A stretch of 64,000 bases of DNA from contig NZ_CP049868.1 in NCBI RefSeq assembly GCF_011303555.1, positions 1,860,001 to 1,924,000 of the forward strand. The letters are read 5' to 3'. Origin of the DNA: Pedobacter sp. HDW13 (GTDB taxonomy: Bacteria > Bacteroidota > Bacteroidia > Sphingobacteriales > Sphingobacteriaceae). Made by a program: the position numbers and the translations under genes. This document shows positions 1-13,157 of this stretch, in pieces; within the stretch, counting starts at the first letter, position 1; every line of letters starts with the position of its first letter. Under the pieces are notes generated by a model. The model saw nothing but the letters and a program-made list of their open reading frames with translations, made no database searches and was not told the DNA's origin.

Positions 1-1
1 G

Positions 2-226
2 GTGGCGCAGATAGAAGCCCTACCAGATGAAATGATGATTGCTGTTCATCAGCAAACGCAGCCCGGAAGTTCTTCTGATTTAAAGGCTGTTAATGAACAG
101 AACGAAAAAACACTCATTGCCGAAACGCTGATTAAAGTTAAGCACAACAAATCAAAAGCGGCAAAAATGTTAAATATCGATCGCAAAACCTTATATGCGA
201 AAATGGAGCGTTACGGTATTGAGTAA
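2..226 (+). CDS. C-terminal end of a sigma-54-dependent response regulator (partial)
   Basis: Only the last 74 residues are in the window; the frame is open at the left edge. The final 40 or so residues form a Fis-type helix-turn-helix: an ETLIKVKHNKSKAAKMLNID stretch followed by RKTLYAKMERYGI, the usual end of NtrC/AtoC-type activators that open sigma-54 promoters. The receiver and AAA+ domains would lie outside the window. It converges with the histidine kinase gene, with only three bases between the stop codons, so the two could be a two-component pair, although such pairs are more often co-directional. A lone Fis-like protein is less likely because the segment upstream of the helix-turn-helix resembles an NtrC-type linker. 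Confidence 0.8.
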   Translation: MAQIEALPDEMMIAVHQQTQPGSSSDLKAVNEQNEKTLIAETLIKVKHNKSKAAKMLNIDRKTLYAKMERYGIE

Positions 227-229
227 TCG

Positions 230-2701
230 TTAATCTGTATAATTCATTTCTTCCATTACAGCAATCAAATCCGCTAGTTTTTTAATCTGTACAGAAACAT
301 CGGCTTTAATTTGCCTGGTTAATCCTTTCCCGGCAATTTCAATTTCTAACAACCTAAATGAGTTAGCCAGCGTTTTAGCGCCTAATTGCCCTGTTCTACC
401 CGCAAGCCGGTGCACAATTAATCTGCTTTTATCCTGATCGTTTTCTTCAAGGTGCGCTTTTATAGCAGCCAGGTCATCGATAGAATCCTGTTTAAACCTA
501 TCCATTATTTTTTCCAGCAACTGCTGATCGCCGAAAGTCATTTTTTCTATAGCCGAAAAATCAAATTCGGGTTGCTCGGTTAAAATTGCAGCTTTATCAA
601 AAATAGATAAGATATCTATCGCTCTGAATGGTTTCATAATCAAGCCGTCAAAACCATCACTTAAAACCATTTCACGCTCCTCGGGCAAAACCTGCGCGGT
701 TATGGCATAAAATTTAACCGAATCAGACAGTTTTTTCCTTAGTAAATGGCAAAGCTCAAAGCCTGTCATTTCAGGCATCCGCATATCAATCAGTACATAT
801 TTTAAATCATCTTCAGGCTTCGCGTGCAAAATATCGGCCACCTGGGTAAAACTTCTAAAAGGGATTTTATTCTTCTGAAAGATTGTACCACAAAGCTCCA
901 AAATCAGCCTGTCATCGTCAATTACCCATACTGTCCCCGGATTTACAATGGTATAATTTTCTAAATCGCGTTCATTATAAACGCGCTCAGTAGTATGTTC
1001 ATATTTGAGGTAAATATTAAACGTAGTACCGATGCCAGGTTTGCTTTTAACATAAATCCGTCCACCCTGTGTTTCAATTAACGATTTTACAATGGGTAAG
1101 CCCAAACCTGTACCGGCCTGATTGATGATGTATTTTTCGGGCGATTCAATCTGCTCAAATTCATTGAAAATTTTGGCCTGGTCTTTTTCTTCAAAACCAA
1201 TTCCGGTATCCTGTATGGTAAAATGAAAATGCAGGTCGTTACCTTGCTTTTTATAAGAAACTGCCAGTTTTATTTCGCCCTTTAAAGTAAATTTAACCGC
1301 ATTGCCCAAAAGGTTAAATAAAATTTGCTTTAACCTGAAAGCATCACCTTTAACCGATTCGAGGTGATCAAGGCCTAAATCTACAATTAACTGCAGCGAT
1401 TTCTGTTCGGCCAGCGGACGCATTACCGAAATCACTTCGTCTAAAACATTTTTAATATCGAATACCTGATGATTAAAACGGAACTCGCCAGAAATGATCC
1501 TGTTGTAATCCAATACTTCATTTACAATCTGCAACAAATGGATAGATGACTGATAAATGGCATCGATATCTTTTTTCTGGGGTACATCCTGCTGGGTAAT
1601 TAATTCGGCATAACCCAGTATCGATTGCAGCGGCGTTCTGATCTCGTGACTCATGTTGGAAAGAAAACGCTGTTTGGCTTTACCATGGTACTCGGCCTCA
1701 TCCTTGGCCTGCTCCAATGCCTTCCTGTATTTATTGCTTCGGGTAATATCGGCAAGAATTAAATAGAGCAGAATAACGGTAAGCAGAAAAAATGCGAGGA
1801 TGATGATCGTAATTTGTGTAATCCCGTCGTTTACCACTTCCTTGGCCTGAATACCGTTTAAATCAACCTGCGCTACAGCTTGTCCTTCAACCTCGCGCAA
1901 AATTTGTAGCATTTGTGCCGTTAATGCATTACTGGCATTGGATAGATCAGCTTCCCGTTTTAAAAATTTCTGGCTTTTCTGGCGTTGCTCCTGTTCGATA
2001 TTTTTTAACGAACCGGTCATACTTTTCATAATGCTATCTTCGGCCTTCGCATTTAAAGTATCGCGTTTAACTTTAAACTCTTCATTAATAATCTTGTAGG
2101 CTTCTGATTTTTTCTTTCCAAAGATCTTGGCAAAAATACTACGCGATTTTTTCTCTTCCTCCGGAGCAACGGTAGTGGTAGATGTAGTTGTTTCGGTGGT
2201 TAATATGGCGCTGTCTGTTTGCCTTGCACGTGTGGCCACCAGTTCATTCAATTTCTGAACTTCATCAGAGAACGATTTGGTATTTACCAAAGTTTCTCTC
2301 ACTTTCAGGTAGTTTACAAATTGTTTATCGCGATCAGAGAGCAGGTTCTTGATAGATTTTATACGCACCAGCTGTGCCGAATCGCCCCGATATAAGCTCC
2401 TGAGCGTATCTAAACTAGAACGTAATTTGCGTGATTCTTTCAGAAAACTGTAATTGCCCTGCTTATTAAATGCTTCATCGCGCTGCAACTGATCAAGCCT
2501 GGCAATTTTATGCGAAAGATCATTCACAATCCTTAAACGATCATTTGGTGCCGAAATTTCCTCAACTGTATCCAGCATACGCGTAAAGGCAAACTTACTG
2601 ATCCCCCATGCCATCAGCAAGGCAAAACAGGCCAATAAGAAACCTATAATTACTTTACTTTTTACTGCCCGGAAAAAACGCTTTTGAATTACAGCCGCCA
2701 T
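230..2701 (-). CDS. Hybrid sensor histidine kinase with receiver and HPt domains
   Basis: An 823-residue inner-membrane hybrid kinase. Two membrane segments (about residues 17-35 and 297-317) enclose a roughly 260-residue, largely helical extracytoplasmic sensor region with a Thr-rich stretch near 168-178. The HisKA motif FLSNMSHEIRTP places the phosphorylated His at about 352; the ATPase has N (NLLGNAVKF), G1 (DTGIGF) and G2 (GTGLGLPIV) boxes. A receiver domain follows (VIDDDR acidic pair, phosphoacceptor Asp in VLIDMRMPEM, conserved Lys in MKPF), then a C-terminal HPt domain with His in VHRLAGRTG. The architecture is that of a BarA/RpfC-type phosphorelay. The stimulus cannot be told from sequence. 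It is divergent from the YafY-type gene. Confidence 0.9.
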   Translation of the reverse strand: MAAVIQKRFFRAVKSKVIIGFLLACFALLMAWGISKFAFTRMLDTVEEISAPNDRLRIVNDLSHKIARLDQLQRDEAFNKQGNYSFLKESRKLRSSLDTLRSLYRGDSAQLVRIKSIKNLLSDRDKQFVNYLKVRETLVNTKSFSDEVQKLNELVATRARQTDSAILTTETTTSTTTVAPEEEKKSRSIFAKIFGKKKSEAYKIINEEFKVKRDTLNAKAEDSIMKSMTGSLKNIEQEQRQKSQKFLKREADLSNASNALTAQMLQILREVEGQAVAQVDLNGIQAKEVVNDGITQITIIILAFFLLTVILLYLILADITRSNKYRKALEQAKDEAEYHGKAKQRFLSNMSHEIRTPLQSILGYAELITQQDVPQKKDIDAIYQSSIHLLQIVNEVLDYNRIISGEFRFNHQVFDIKNVLDEVISVMRPLAEQKSLQLIVDLGLDHLESVKGDAFRLKQILFNLLGNAVKFTLKGEIKLAVSYKKQGNDLHFHFTIQDTGIGFEEKDQAKIFNEFEQIESPEKYIINQAGTGLGLPIVKSLIETQGGRIYVKSKPGIGTTFNIYLKYEHTTERVYNERDLENYTIVNPGTVWVIDDDRLILELCGTIFQKNKIPFRSFTQVADILHAKPEDDLKYVLIDMRMPEMTGFELCHLLRKKLSDSVKFYAITAQVLPEEREMVLSDGFDGLIMKPFRAIDILSIFDKAAILTEQPEFDFSAIEKMTFGDQQLLEKIMDRFKQDSIDDLAAIKAHLEENDQDKSRLIVHRLAGRTGQLGAKTLANSFRLLEIEIAGKGLTRQIKADVSVQIKKLADLIAVMEEMNYTD

Positions 2702-2842
2702 ATTTCAGATTATATACCCCCACCACCATTATAAACGGCCTAACAGGTAAAATTGATATCTTTTTATTGTTTACAAATAACGTACCACAAGAAATCTGCA
2801 CAAAAAACTTTAATTTTATACATCGCCTAATAAAAACCAAAC

Positions 2843-3532
2843 ATGAACCGTATCGATCGCCTTTTCGGCATATTAACTCTACTCCAATCTAAAAAATACA
2901 TTACCGCCGAAAAAATTGCAGAACGGTTTGACATGAGTATCCGTACGGTTTACCGCGATATTAAAGCCCTGGGCGAACAGGGTATTCCGGTAAGTTTCGA
3001 GCAGCACAAAGGTTACTACTTGGTGCAGGGTTATTTTTTACCTCCTGTTTCTTTTAATATGGAAGAGGCCAATGCCCTCCTTTTGGTAGAAAGCCTGGTA
3101 AATGGTTTTGCCGATCATTCTATCCGGGCGCATTATTCCACCGCACTTACCAAAGTAAAATCGGTTCTCAAAAGCAACCAGAAAGAAAAGCTGGAAACCA
3201 TGAACCAGCACATTAAACTGCAGATACCCGAAAGGCTTAATTTTAATTTTGAGTATTTATCGCTCATTCAGCAGGCCATTGCCGAGAAACATATTATTGA
3301 ACTCGATTATAAAAACAACAAAGAAGAAGTAAGCAAACGGGAAGTAGAACCAATTGGATTAATTTTTTATGCTTTTAGCTGGCATTTAATTGCCTGGTGC
3401 CACTACCGCAATGAGTACCGCGATTTTAACCTCACCCGGATTATCTGCATCAAAAATCTGGGTATTTCCTTCAGAAAATCAACACACATGCCTTTAAACG
3501 ATTACATGCACCTGCTGCCTGTAAATTATTAA
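2843..3532 (+). CDS. YafY-type transcriptional regulator (HTH_11 plus WYL domain)
   Basis: A 229-residue regulator. The first 60 residues form a DeoR-like winged helix (RLFGILTLLQ, IAERFDMSIRTVYRDIKAL), followed by a short linker region and a C-terminal WYL domain (IELDYKNN, VEPIGLIFYAFSWHLIAWC, DFNLTRI). WYL domains usually bind a small ligand or nucleic acid and switch DNA binding. The gene is followed after about 130 bases by the DinB-family gene, and an inverted repeat that may be its operator lies between them. Families of this type often sit next to small DinB or stress-enzyme genes; the specific target here is inferred. Confidence 0.88.
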   Translation: MNRIDRLFGILTLLQSKKYITAEKIAERFDMSIRTVYRDIKALGEQGIPVSFEQHKGYYLVQGYFLPPVSFNMEEANALLLVESLVNGFADHSIRAHYSTALTKVKSVLKSNQKEKLETMNQHIKLQIPERLNFNFEYLSLIQQAIAEKHIIELDYKNNKEEVSKREVEPIGLIFYAFSWHLIAWCHYRNEYRDFNLTRIICIKNLGISFRKSTHMPLNDYMHLLPVNY

Positions 3533-3546
3533 AATATTTTTTTTAC

Positions 3547-3566
3547 ACTGCCATAGGGTTGTCAGT
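3547..3566. promoter_or_regulatory. Candidate YafY-type operator (inverted repeat)
   Basis: ACTGCCA, six bases, TGTCAGT: seven-base arms with one mismatch, placed just after the YafY-type gene and before the DinB gene. The position suits an operator controlling the DinB gene. Binding is inferred only. Confidence 0.4.
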
Positions 3567-3666
3567 CGGCCATGTTTTCTTTGTTTAAACAAACATCAAA
3601 ATCATGAGCATTGCCGATTTATTACTGATGGACTTACACACAGCAGAAAAAACAAAACAAAAAAAT

Positions 3667-4164
3667 ATGGACATTATTAAAGCATTATTGAAAGAGTTAG
3701 AGGCAGAATTTAATACGACAAAAAAATTTATGGCCCTGGTACCAGTTGATAAATTTGATTGGGCTCCGCACGAGAAAAGTATGAAAATGAAATCATTGGC
3801 CGGCCACATTGCCGAATTACCAGGTTGGATTGCGATGGCACTTACAACCGACGGGCTTGATTTTGCTGCAGTACCATACGAGGAGAAGAAAATCGAAACT
3901 GCTGCCGATTTAACCAAACTTTTGGAAGAAAGCTATGCCAGCGGCAAAACAGAACTCGAAAAAACAAATGAAGGAGTGCTATCAGAAAAATGGACTTTGA
4001 GAAATGGCGAACAAATTTTGGCTGATTATACCAAATACGAAACTATCCGCCATGCCCTTAGCCAAACCGCACACCACCGTGCGCAACTGGGGGTTTATTT
4101 AAGGTTATTAAATATTCCTTTACCAGGTAGCTATGGTCCGAGTGCCGATGACCAGAGTTTTTAA
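3667..4164 (+). CDS. DinB-family protein
   Basis: A 165-residue DinB/YfiT-fold four-helix-bundle protein. Metal-ligand positions typical of the family are visible: His in MKSLAGHIAELPGW and the HHRAQLGVYLR motif near the C-terminus, followed by the usual IPLPGSYGPSADD ending. Family members are thought to be metal-dependent, often thiol-linked transferases or stress proteins; the substrate is unknown. I prefer the ATG at 3667 because MDIIKALLKELEAEF begins where homologues begin; an in-frame ATG at 3604 would add 21 residues with no family match. Probably controlled by the neighbouring YafY-type regulator. Confidence 0.82.
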   Translation: MDIIKALLKELEAEFNTTKKFMALVPVDKFDWAPHEKSMKMKSLAGHIAELPGWIAMALTTDGLDFAAVPYEEKKIETAADLTKLLEESYASGKTELEKTNEGVLSEKWTLRNGEQILADYTKYETIRHALSQTAHHRAQLGVYLRLLNIPLPGSYGPSADDQSF

Positions 4165-4176
4165 GTAAAATTATAC

Positions 4177-4230
4177 CCGTCATTTCATGGGAAACAGATT
4201 TGGTGCATTACTGTTCCTCTGAAATGACGG
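4177..4230. repeat. Intergenic hairpin of the CCGTCATTTCA type
   Basis: A perfect 11-base inverted repeat (CCGTCATTTCA at 4177-4187 and TGAAATGACGG at 4220-4230), with partial pairing continuing inward (GGAAACAG against CTGTTCC). Palindromes with CGTCATT(T/G)C arms are frequent between genes in Bacteroidota genomes and behave like REP elements. There is no clear U-run, so terminator function is uncertain. Confidence 0.6.
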
Positions 4231-4282
4231 TTGTATTACCTCCCTGCTTTTGTATTGCATTTTCACTTTGCTAATTTTAGCC

Positions 4283-4804
4283 ATGAAGAAAATATTTGCA
4301 ATTTGCGGTAGTACCAAAACAGCATCTACCAACCTCCTATTTATTGCGGCCATCGCCCAACTGCTGGGCGCTGAATACGAGGTAACCACCCTCGATTCTA
4401 TTGCAGATCTTCCACATTTTAACCCCGATTCAGATACCATGCACCCGCCTCAACAGGTCGAACAACTCAGAAAAAGTATGAGTCAGGCAGATGGAATTTT
4501 AATTTCCACTCCCGAATATGCAATGGGGCTTCCAGGTAGCTTGAAAAATGTAATGGACTGGACTGTAAGCTCCTCCTCCTTTTCTAGAAAACCCGTTTTA
4601 GCTATCGTTGCTTCCTCGCAGGGTGAAAAAGCGTACCAATCTTTAATTGATATTTTAACGGTTATTGAGGCAGAAGTATATCCATTGTTAATTCCTTATG
4701 CTAAAACTAAAATTAACCAAGAAGCTACTATTTCGGATGCAGAAACCTTAGCGGCACTTAAAAGTACCCTCGATCAATTTGTTGCCAACCTATCGAATGG
4801 ATAA
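4283..4804 (+). CDS. NADPH-dependent FMN reductase (flavodoxin-fold)
   Basis: A 173-residue protein of the NADPH-dependent FMN/azo/chromate reductase family. The N-terminal GSTKTASTN loop binds the FMN phosphate, and STPEYAMGLPGSLKNVMDW is the conserved flavin and dimer motif. It would transfer electrons from NAD(P)H to FMN or to quinones or other small electrophiles in the cytoplasm. I take the ATG at 4283 (MKKIFAICGS); the longer frame from 4250 adds residues unlike the family. It is co-directional with, and 28 bases upstream of, the rluF-like gene. Confidence 0.85.
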   Translation: MKKIFAICGSTKTASTNLLFIAAIAQLLGAEYEVTTLDSIADLPHFNPDSDTMHPPQQVEQLRKSMSQADGILISTPEYAMGLPGSLKNVMDWTVSSSSFSRKPVLAIVASSQGEKAYQSLIDILTVIEAEVYPLLIPYAKTKINQEATISDAETLAALKSTLDQFVANLSNG

Positions 4805-4819
4805 CACAATTTATTTCCG

Positions 4820-4827
4820 TAAAATTG
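4820..4827 (+). promoter_or_regulatory. Candidate -7 element before the rluF-like gene
   Basis: TAAAATTG differs from TAnnTTTG at one base and ends four bases before the ATG, implying a very short or absent leader. No good TTTG lies 19 bases upstream, so support is weak. Confidence 0.3.
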
Positions 4828-4831
4828 CAGT

Positions 4832-5794
4832 ATGAACAACAACTCTGCCACCCGTTTAAATAAATTCATCAGCGAAAGTGGACTATGTTCGCGCCGTGAA
4901 GCAGACCGTTACATTGAAAAAGGAACGGTTTTCATTAATGGAAAAAGGGCTAAAGTTGGCGATCAGGTTTTTGCCGGCGATAAAGTGATGGTTAACGGGC
5001 ATAACATCGAACCTAAAGAAGAAAGCAGTTTCGTTTTGCTTGCCTTTAATAAGCCGGTAGGCATTACCAGTACAACCGAAAGTGGTGTACGCGATAATAT
5101 TGTAGATTATGTAAACTACAGTGAAAGGATTTTTCCCATTGGCCGTTTAGATAAAGATTCATCGGGTTTAATTTTCCTGACCAACAATGGCGATATCGTT
5201 AACAAAATTTTACGGGCAGGGAATAAGCACGAGAAAGAATATATCGTTACGGTTAACAAACCCATTACCGAAGATTTTATTTTCGAAATGAGCAATGGGG
5301 TGCCTATTTTAGGTGTAAATACCCGTAAATGTAAGGTAAGGCAAATCAGTACCTTTGTGTTTAATATTATCCTGATCCAGGGCTTAAACAGGCAAATCCG
5401 CAGAATGTGCGAACATTTCGGATATGAAGTTACCCGGTTAGAACGCACCCGGATCATGAACATTAGCCTAAAGGGTATTCCAACGGGCGAATTCAGGGAA
5501 CTTACCGAAGACGAGATGAACAGCATTACCAAAAGCATCGAAAATTCCTCTTCAGAAGCTAAACCAAAATCGAAAAGTACCGCAAAGAAAAAACCAAACG
5601 CCTGGGAAGAAATTCCGGAACTCCGCGAAGAGCAACCAAAGAAACAGTTTAAGCCAAAAGCAGCTGGTAAAAAATATCCGGCTCAGGGAGGGCCAAAAAA
5701 AAGCACAGCTAAAAGCAATTCGGCTAACCGTAATGCTAAATCATCCAGGCCGAAATCAACAGATAAATCACATTCACGCAAACGCGGGCGCTAA
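4832..5794 (+). CDS. rluF: 23S rRNA pseudouridine synthase, RluF-like
   Basis: A 320-residue enzyme of the RluB/E/F group. It has an N-terminal S4 RNA-binding domain ([20 protein letters not shown]) and a catalytic domain with Asp in [10 protein letters not shown] and the conserved [16 protein letters not shown] motif. [11 protein letters not shown] matches the RluF subgroup, whose E. coli member modifies 23S uridine 2604. The last 80 or so residues are a Lys/Ser/Arg-rich, probably disordered tail that is common in Bacteroidota homologues and absent in E. coli; it may add RNA affinity. Its stop codon overlaps the next start by one base. Confidence 0.88.
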   Translation: MNNNSATRLNKFISESGLCSRREADRYIEKGTVFINGKRAKVGDQVFAGDKVMVNGHNIEPKEESSFVLLAFNKPVGITSTTESGVRDNIVDYVNYSERIFPIGRLDKDSSGLIFLTNNGDIVNKILRAGNKHEKEYIVTVNKPITEDFIFEMSNGVPILGVNTRKCKVRQISTFVFNIILIQGLNRQIRRMCEHFGYEVTRLERTRIMNISLKGIPTGEFRELTEDEMNSITKSIENSSSEAKPKSKSTAKKKPNAWEEIPELREEQPKKQFKPKAAGKKYPAQGGPKKSTAKSNSANRNAKSSRPKSTDKSHSRKRGR

Positions 5795-6201
5795 TGAACA
5801 GCATCATTTACCTCAATACAACAATTTTTCTTTTTCTGGCAGGTGTTCATTTTTACTGGATGGCCGGCGGGAAATGGGGTATGAATGCTGCCTTGCCCAC
5901 TACGGCGCAACATCAGCTTATTTTCAATCCCGGAAAAATCGGTACGCTGGTTGTAGCTCTGGGCTTACTTGCTTTTGCAGCCATAACCTTTGCACATAAC
6001 TTTCATTTCGAAATCGATGTACCGCACTACCTCCGCTATGGTATTGCAATTATTTTTCTGATCAGAACCATTGGCGATTTTCGGTATGTGGGTATTTTCA
6101 GAAAGATAAAGCACACTGTATTTGCCCGGTACGACCAGAAATATTATGTTCCCTTATGTGGTTATCTAGCAGTATCGGAATTCTTTCTGGCTGCGTATTA
6201 A
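5794..6201 (+). CDS. DUF3995-type small membrane protein
   Basis: A 135-residue protein with about four hydrophobic segments (about residues 3-23, 49-68, 80-98 and 113-133), matching the DUF3995 family (HFYWMAGGKWG near the N-terminus, DFRYVGIFRK before the last segment). No biochemical role is known. Translation is probably coupled to rluF because its ATG overlaps the rluF stop in TAATG. Confidence 0.75.
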   Translation: MNSIIYLNTTIFLFLAGVHFYWMAGGKWGMNAALPTTAQHQLIFNPGKIGTLVVALGLLAFAAITFAHNFHFEIDVPHYLRYGIAIIFLIRTIGDFRYVGIFRKIKHTVFARYDQKYYVPLCGYLAVSEFFLAAY

Positions 6202-6265
6202 TGTAAAATTTATTCATTTGTAATAGGTTAAAACTTCATTTTTTCTGCCTTCCAGCTTTTTTAAG

Positions 6266-6273
6266 TACCTTTG
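6266..6273 (+). promoter_or_regulatory. -7 promoter element of rlmN
   Basis: TACCTTTG is a perfect TAnnTTTG, and the following CAGC makes a 12-base match to rRNA promoter P2. The -33 position reads TTCT, a weak match to TTTG. It ends seven bases before the rlmN ATG, so the transcript would be leaderless or nearly so. Confidence 0.6.
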
Positions 6274-6279
6274 CAGCAA

Positions 6280-7335
6280 ATGGTAACAGCAAAAAAAACC
6301 GATATTCGTGCGTTAGATCTGCCACAATTGCAACAACATCTTACTGCAATGCAACAACCTGCATTCAGGGCTAAACAGATTTATCAATGGCTTTGGGAAA
6401 AATCGGCAACGAGTTTCGAACAAATGAGCAATCTTTCTAAAGACTTAAGAAAAGCTTTAGACGAAACTTTTACCATTAATGCTGTCCAGGTTAATAACTC
6501 GCAGTTCAGTAACGACCATACCATTAAAAATACCTTTAAACTGGCCGATGGAAACATCGTTGAAGGGGTTCTAATCCCTTTAGAAGACCGCATGACGGCC
6601 TGTGTAAGCTCTCAGGTAGGCTGCAGTTTAACCTGTAAGTTTTGTGCAACAGGTTATATGGACCGTAAGCGTAATTTAAATGCCGATGAGATTTATGATC
6701 AGGTTGTATTAATAGATAAACAGGCTAAAGAAAACTATAACAATCCGCTTACCAATATTGTGTATATGGGTATGGGAGAGCCGCTGTTAAACTATGCTAA
6801 CGTATTAAAGTCCATCGAACGCATAACTGCACCAGATGGCTTAAACATGAGTTATAAGCGCATTACTGTCTCTACGGCTGGTATCGCTAAAATGATCAAG
6901 AAACTGGGCGATGATGGCGCTAAATTTAATCTGGCCTTATCATTACATGCAGCTAATGACGAGAAGCGTAACGAAATTATGCCGATTAACGAGGCTAACT
7001 CACTAAAGTCGCTAGCAGAGGCTTTGAAATACTATTTTGCCAAAACTAAAAACCCGGTAACTTACGAATACATTGTTTTCAATCATTTTAATGATGAAAT
7101 TTCAGATGCGATGGATTTGGCCAAGTTCTGCAAGCACATTCCATGTAAGGTAAACTTGATTGAGTATAACCCGATTTCATTTGCTGATTTTACTAACGCA
7201 GAAGGTGATAAAATAGATGCTTTTTCAAACTATTTGAAGAGCCAGGGTATTAATACCAATATTCGCCGTAGCAGAGGTAAAGATATCGATGCAGCCTGTG
7301 GTCAGCTTGCTGTTAAAGAAGAAGCCAAAGCTTAA
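6280..7335 (+). CDS. rlmN: RlmN, 23S rRNA (A2503)-C2 / tRNA (A37)-C2 methyltransferase
   Basis: A 351-residue radical SAM methyltransferase. The cluster-binding motif is CSLTCKFC, the SAM-associated GMGEPL follows, and the methyl-accepting Cys lies in the C-terminal DIDAACGQL. N-terminal residues 10-90 match the RlmN accessory domain (AFRAKQIYQWLWEK). It uses two SAM molecules to methylate C2 of A2503 in 23S rRNA and A37 of some tRNAs. A TTG nine bases upstream is in frame but belongs to the promoter, so ATG at 6280 is the likely start. It converges with the rRNA operon. Confidence 0.95.
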   Translation: MVTAKKTDIRALDLPQLQQHLTAMQQPAFRAKQIYQWLWEKSATSFEQMSNLSKDLRKALDETFTINAVQVNNSQFSNDHTIKNTFKLADGNIVEGVLIPLEDRMTACVSSQVGCSLTCKFCATGYMDRKRNLNADEIYDQVVLIDKQAKENYNNPLTNIVYMGMGEPLLNYANVLKSIERITAPDGLNMSYKRITVSTAGIAKMIKKLGDDGAKFNLALSLHAANDEKRNEIMPINEANSLKSLAEALKYYFAKTKNPVTYEYIVFNHFNDEISDAMDLAKFCKHIPCKVNLIEYNPISFADFTNAEGDKIDAFSNYLKSQGINTNIRRSRGKDIDAACGQLAVKEEAKA

Positions 7336-7400
7336 TCAATCATTACTTTTTTATATTCATTCAGTAGCGCAAAAGCAGTGCTAATGGTAAAGGTTCTGTG

Positions 7401-7490
7401 CTGCTATTCGTTGCAATCCTTTTGGACGAGTAACGCCAGCTTAGGTATGTTCTATTCGAGCCAAAAGAGATTTCCACTACCATCAGGGCT
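7401..7490 (-). ncRNA. Candidate Bacteroidota interspersed RNA-like element (possibly Flavo-1-like)
   Basis: The roughly 350 bases between rlmN and the 5S gene hold no gene. Read on the minus strand, positions 7490-7401 begin AGCCCTGATGGTAGTGGAAA, have an inner pair TCTTTTGG / CCAAAAGGA around a 35-base loop, and end GGATTGCAACGAATAGCAG. I recall the paired phrases AGCCCTGATnGnAGnGGnAATC and GnAACGnATAGCAG as frequent in intergenic regions of Flavobacterium and related genomes. Assignment to the Flavo-1 motif is from memory and unverified. Confidence 0.45.
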
Positions 7491-7650
7491 ATTTTACTGC
7501 CGTTTGTAGCCTATAAAAAGTTCTTTATCATTAAGGAATGAAGGGCATTAAGAAGGCTTTATAGAACATATCCTTACCATCCGAAAAGCTTTGGCCTTTC
7601 AGCTTTCTGTTACAATAGGCATAAAACAAGAAAACCCTATAAACGAAGAA

Positions 7651-7678
7651 AACCCTTTAACAGTTTTGTTAAAGGGTT
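7651..7678 (-). terminator. Terminator of the rRNA operon
   Basis: Perfect 11-base stem AACCCTTTAAC / GTTAAAGGGTT with a six-base loop, followed on the minus strand by TTCTTCGTTT. It lies just downstream of 5S. Confidence 0.85.
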
Positions 7679-7689
7679 TCTTATAAGAT

Positions 7690-7799
<110 letters not shown>

Positions 7800-7857
7800 A
7801 TTTCTTTAGATAAGCTATCTCGAGCTTAAATGACATATTATTGAAAGAAGTTAGTTT

Positions 7858-7873
7858 GAAGAACAAACAACAG
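7858..7873 (-). repeat. 23S processing stem, downstream arm
   Basis: GAAGAACAAACAACAG here (plus strand) is complementary at 14 of 16 positions to the segment ending at 10887, about 120 bases upstream of the 23S 5' end (plus strand TTGTTGTTTGCTCTTC, 10872-10887). The arms bracket 23S and should form the long RNase III processing stem of the precursor. Confidence 0.6.
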
Positions 7874-7881
7874 TCTGTTTG

Positions 7882-10757
<2,876 letters not shown>

Positions 10758-10901
10758 CTACTCATGCGCCTTTTGCGCCGCATGGTATGCTTTTTTGCTC
10801 TTGTTATGATGTCTCATACCCCTCATCTGATTGCTCATTTGAGTGGTGAGCACAAACACAACAGTCGCCTATTGTTGTTTGCTCTTCTTTTTTAACTTCT
10901 T

Positions 10902-10919
10902 CCAATATGTCAAAGAACT
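10902..10919 (-). promoter_or_regulatory. boxA-like antitermination signal in the 16S-23S spacer
   Basis: Minus strand AGTTCTTTGACATATTGG lies between tRNA-Ala and 23S. GTTCTTTGA resembles the NusB/NusE-binding boxA of rRNA operons. Function is inferred. Confidence 0.5.
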
Positions 10920-11122
10920 TTACTGAGGCTGAAAACCGAAGGTATAAAAGTACAGGGTGTCATGTGCCCTTCCTTAAGCTTCGTATCAGCTTCGTTAGTA
11001 AAAAACTGCGGTCTCGAACCGTTTTCCGATGTCCTTCTTTTGTTGTACATCAGTGCCCCATGGCGTTTCTTCTTTTCTTAATTATGTCAATGTAGACCAT
11101 CAATCCTGACAGTGTCTGTATT

Positions 11123-11202
<80 letters not shown>

Positions 11203-11216
11203 AGGTTGTTGTAATG

Positions 11217-11291
11217 TAGTCCCGTCCAGATTTGAACTGGAGACCCCTACATTATCAGTGTAGTGCTCTAACCAGGCTGAGCTACGGGACT
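11217..11291 (-). tRNA. tRNA-Ile (anticodon GAT)
   Basis: Acceptor AGTCCCG / CGGGACT, D-arm TAGCTCAGCC, anticodon loop CTGATAA and T-loop GTTCAAATC. CCA is not encoded, unlike the neighbouring tRNA-Ala. It is the first tRNA after 16S. Confidence 0.95.
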
Positions 11292-11471
11292 ATGGTTTAA
11301 GGCAAGCGCTTCGCAGTATATAGTACCTTACCGCTACTGCTTCCTTTGGCTTACCCCATCTTTAAGTTCCGTTAAGCTTACCTTTATAGTAGCCCACCGT
11401 TTTCTTCTGGGTGTTTCTTGTTTCTCTTGTTGTGAAATATCATGTTGCGAAGCGAGTAGGTGACGCTACTC

Positions 11472-12995
<1,524 letters not shown>

Positions 12996-13136
12996 AAATG
13001 TTGTTTTGATTCTGACCAGTTTTAACTATTGTTAAAAATAGTCTTCTTTTGTTTTGTCTGTTAGACATCACCTTTAAAATAAAGCTCCTTAATCATGTAC
13101 TTCGACCAGTACTTCATTAAACCCGCTTTCGCTACA

Positions 13137-13157
13137 TTGACATCTCTTTTAAGAACT
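13137..13157 (-). promoter_or_regulatory. boxA-like sequence in the 16S leader
   Basis: Minus strand AGTTCTTAAAAGAGATGTCAA resembles the spacer boxA in its GTTCTT core and its TGTCAA/TGACAT end. Possible antitermination site; weak evidence. Confidence 0.35.

Noticed and set aside
6271..6279. TTG start adding three residues to RlmN
   Set aside because: The TTG is part of the TACCTTTG promoter element; the ATG at 6280 is the better start.
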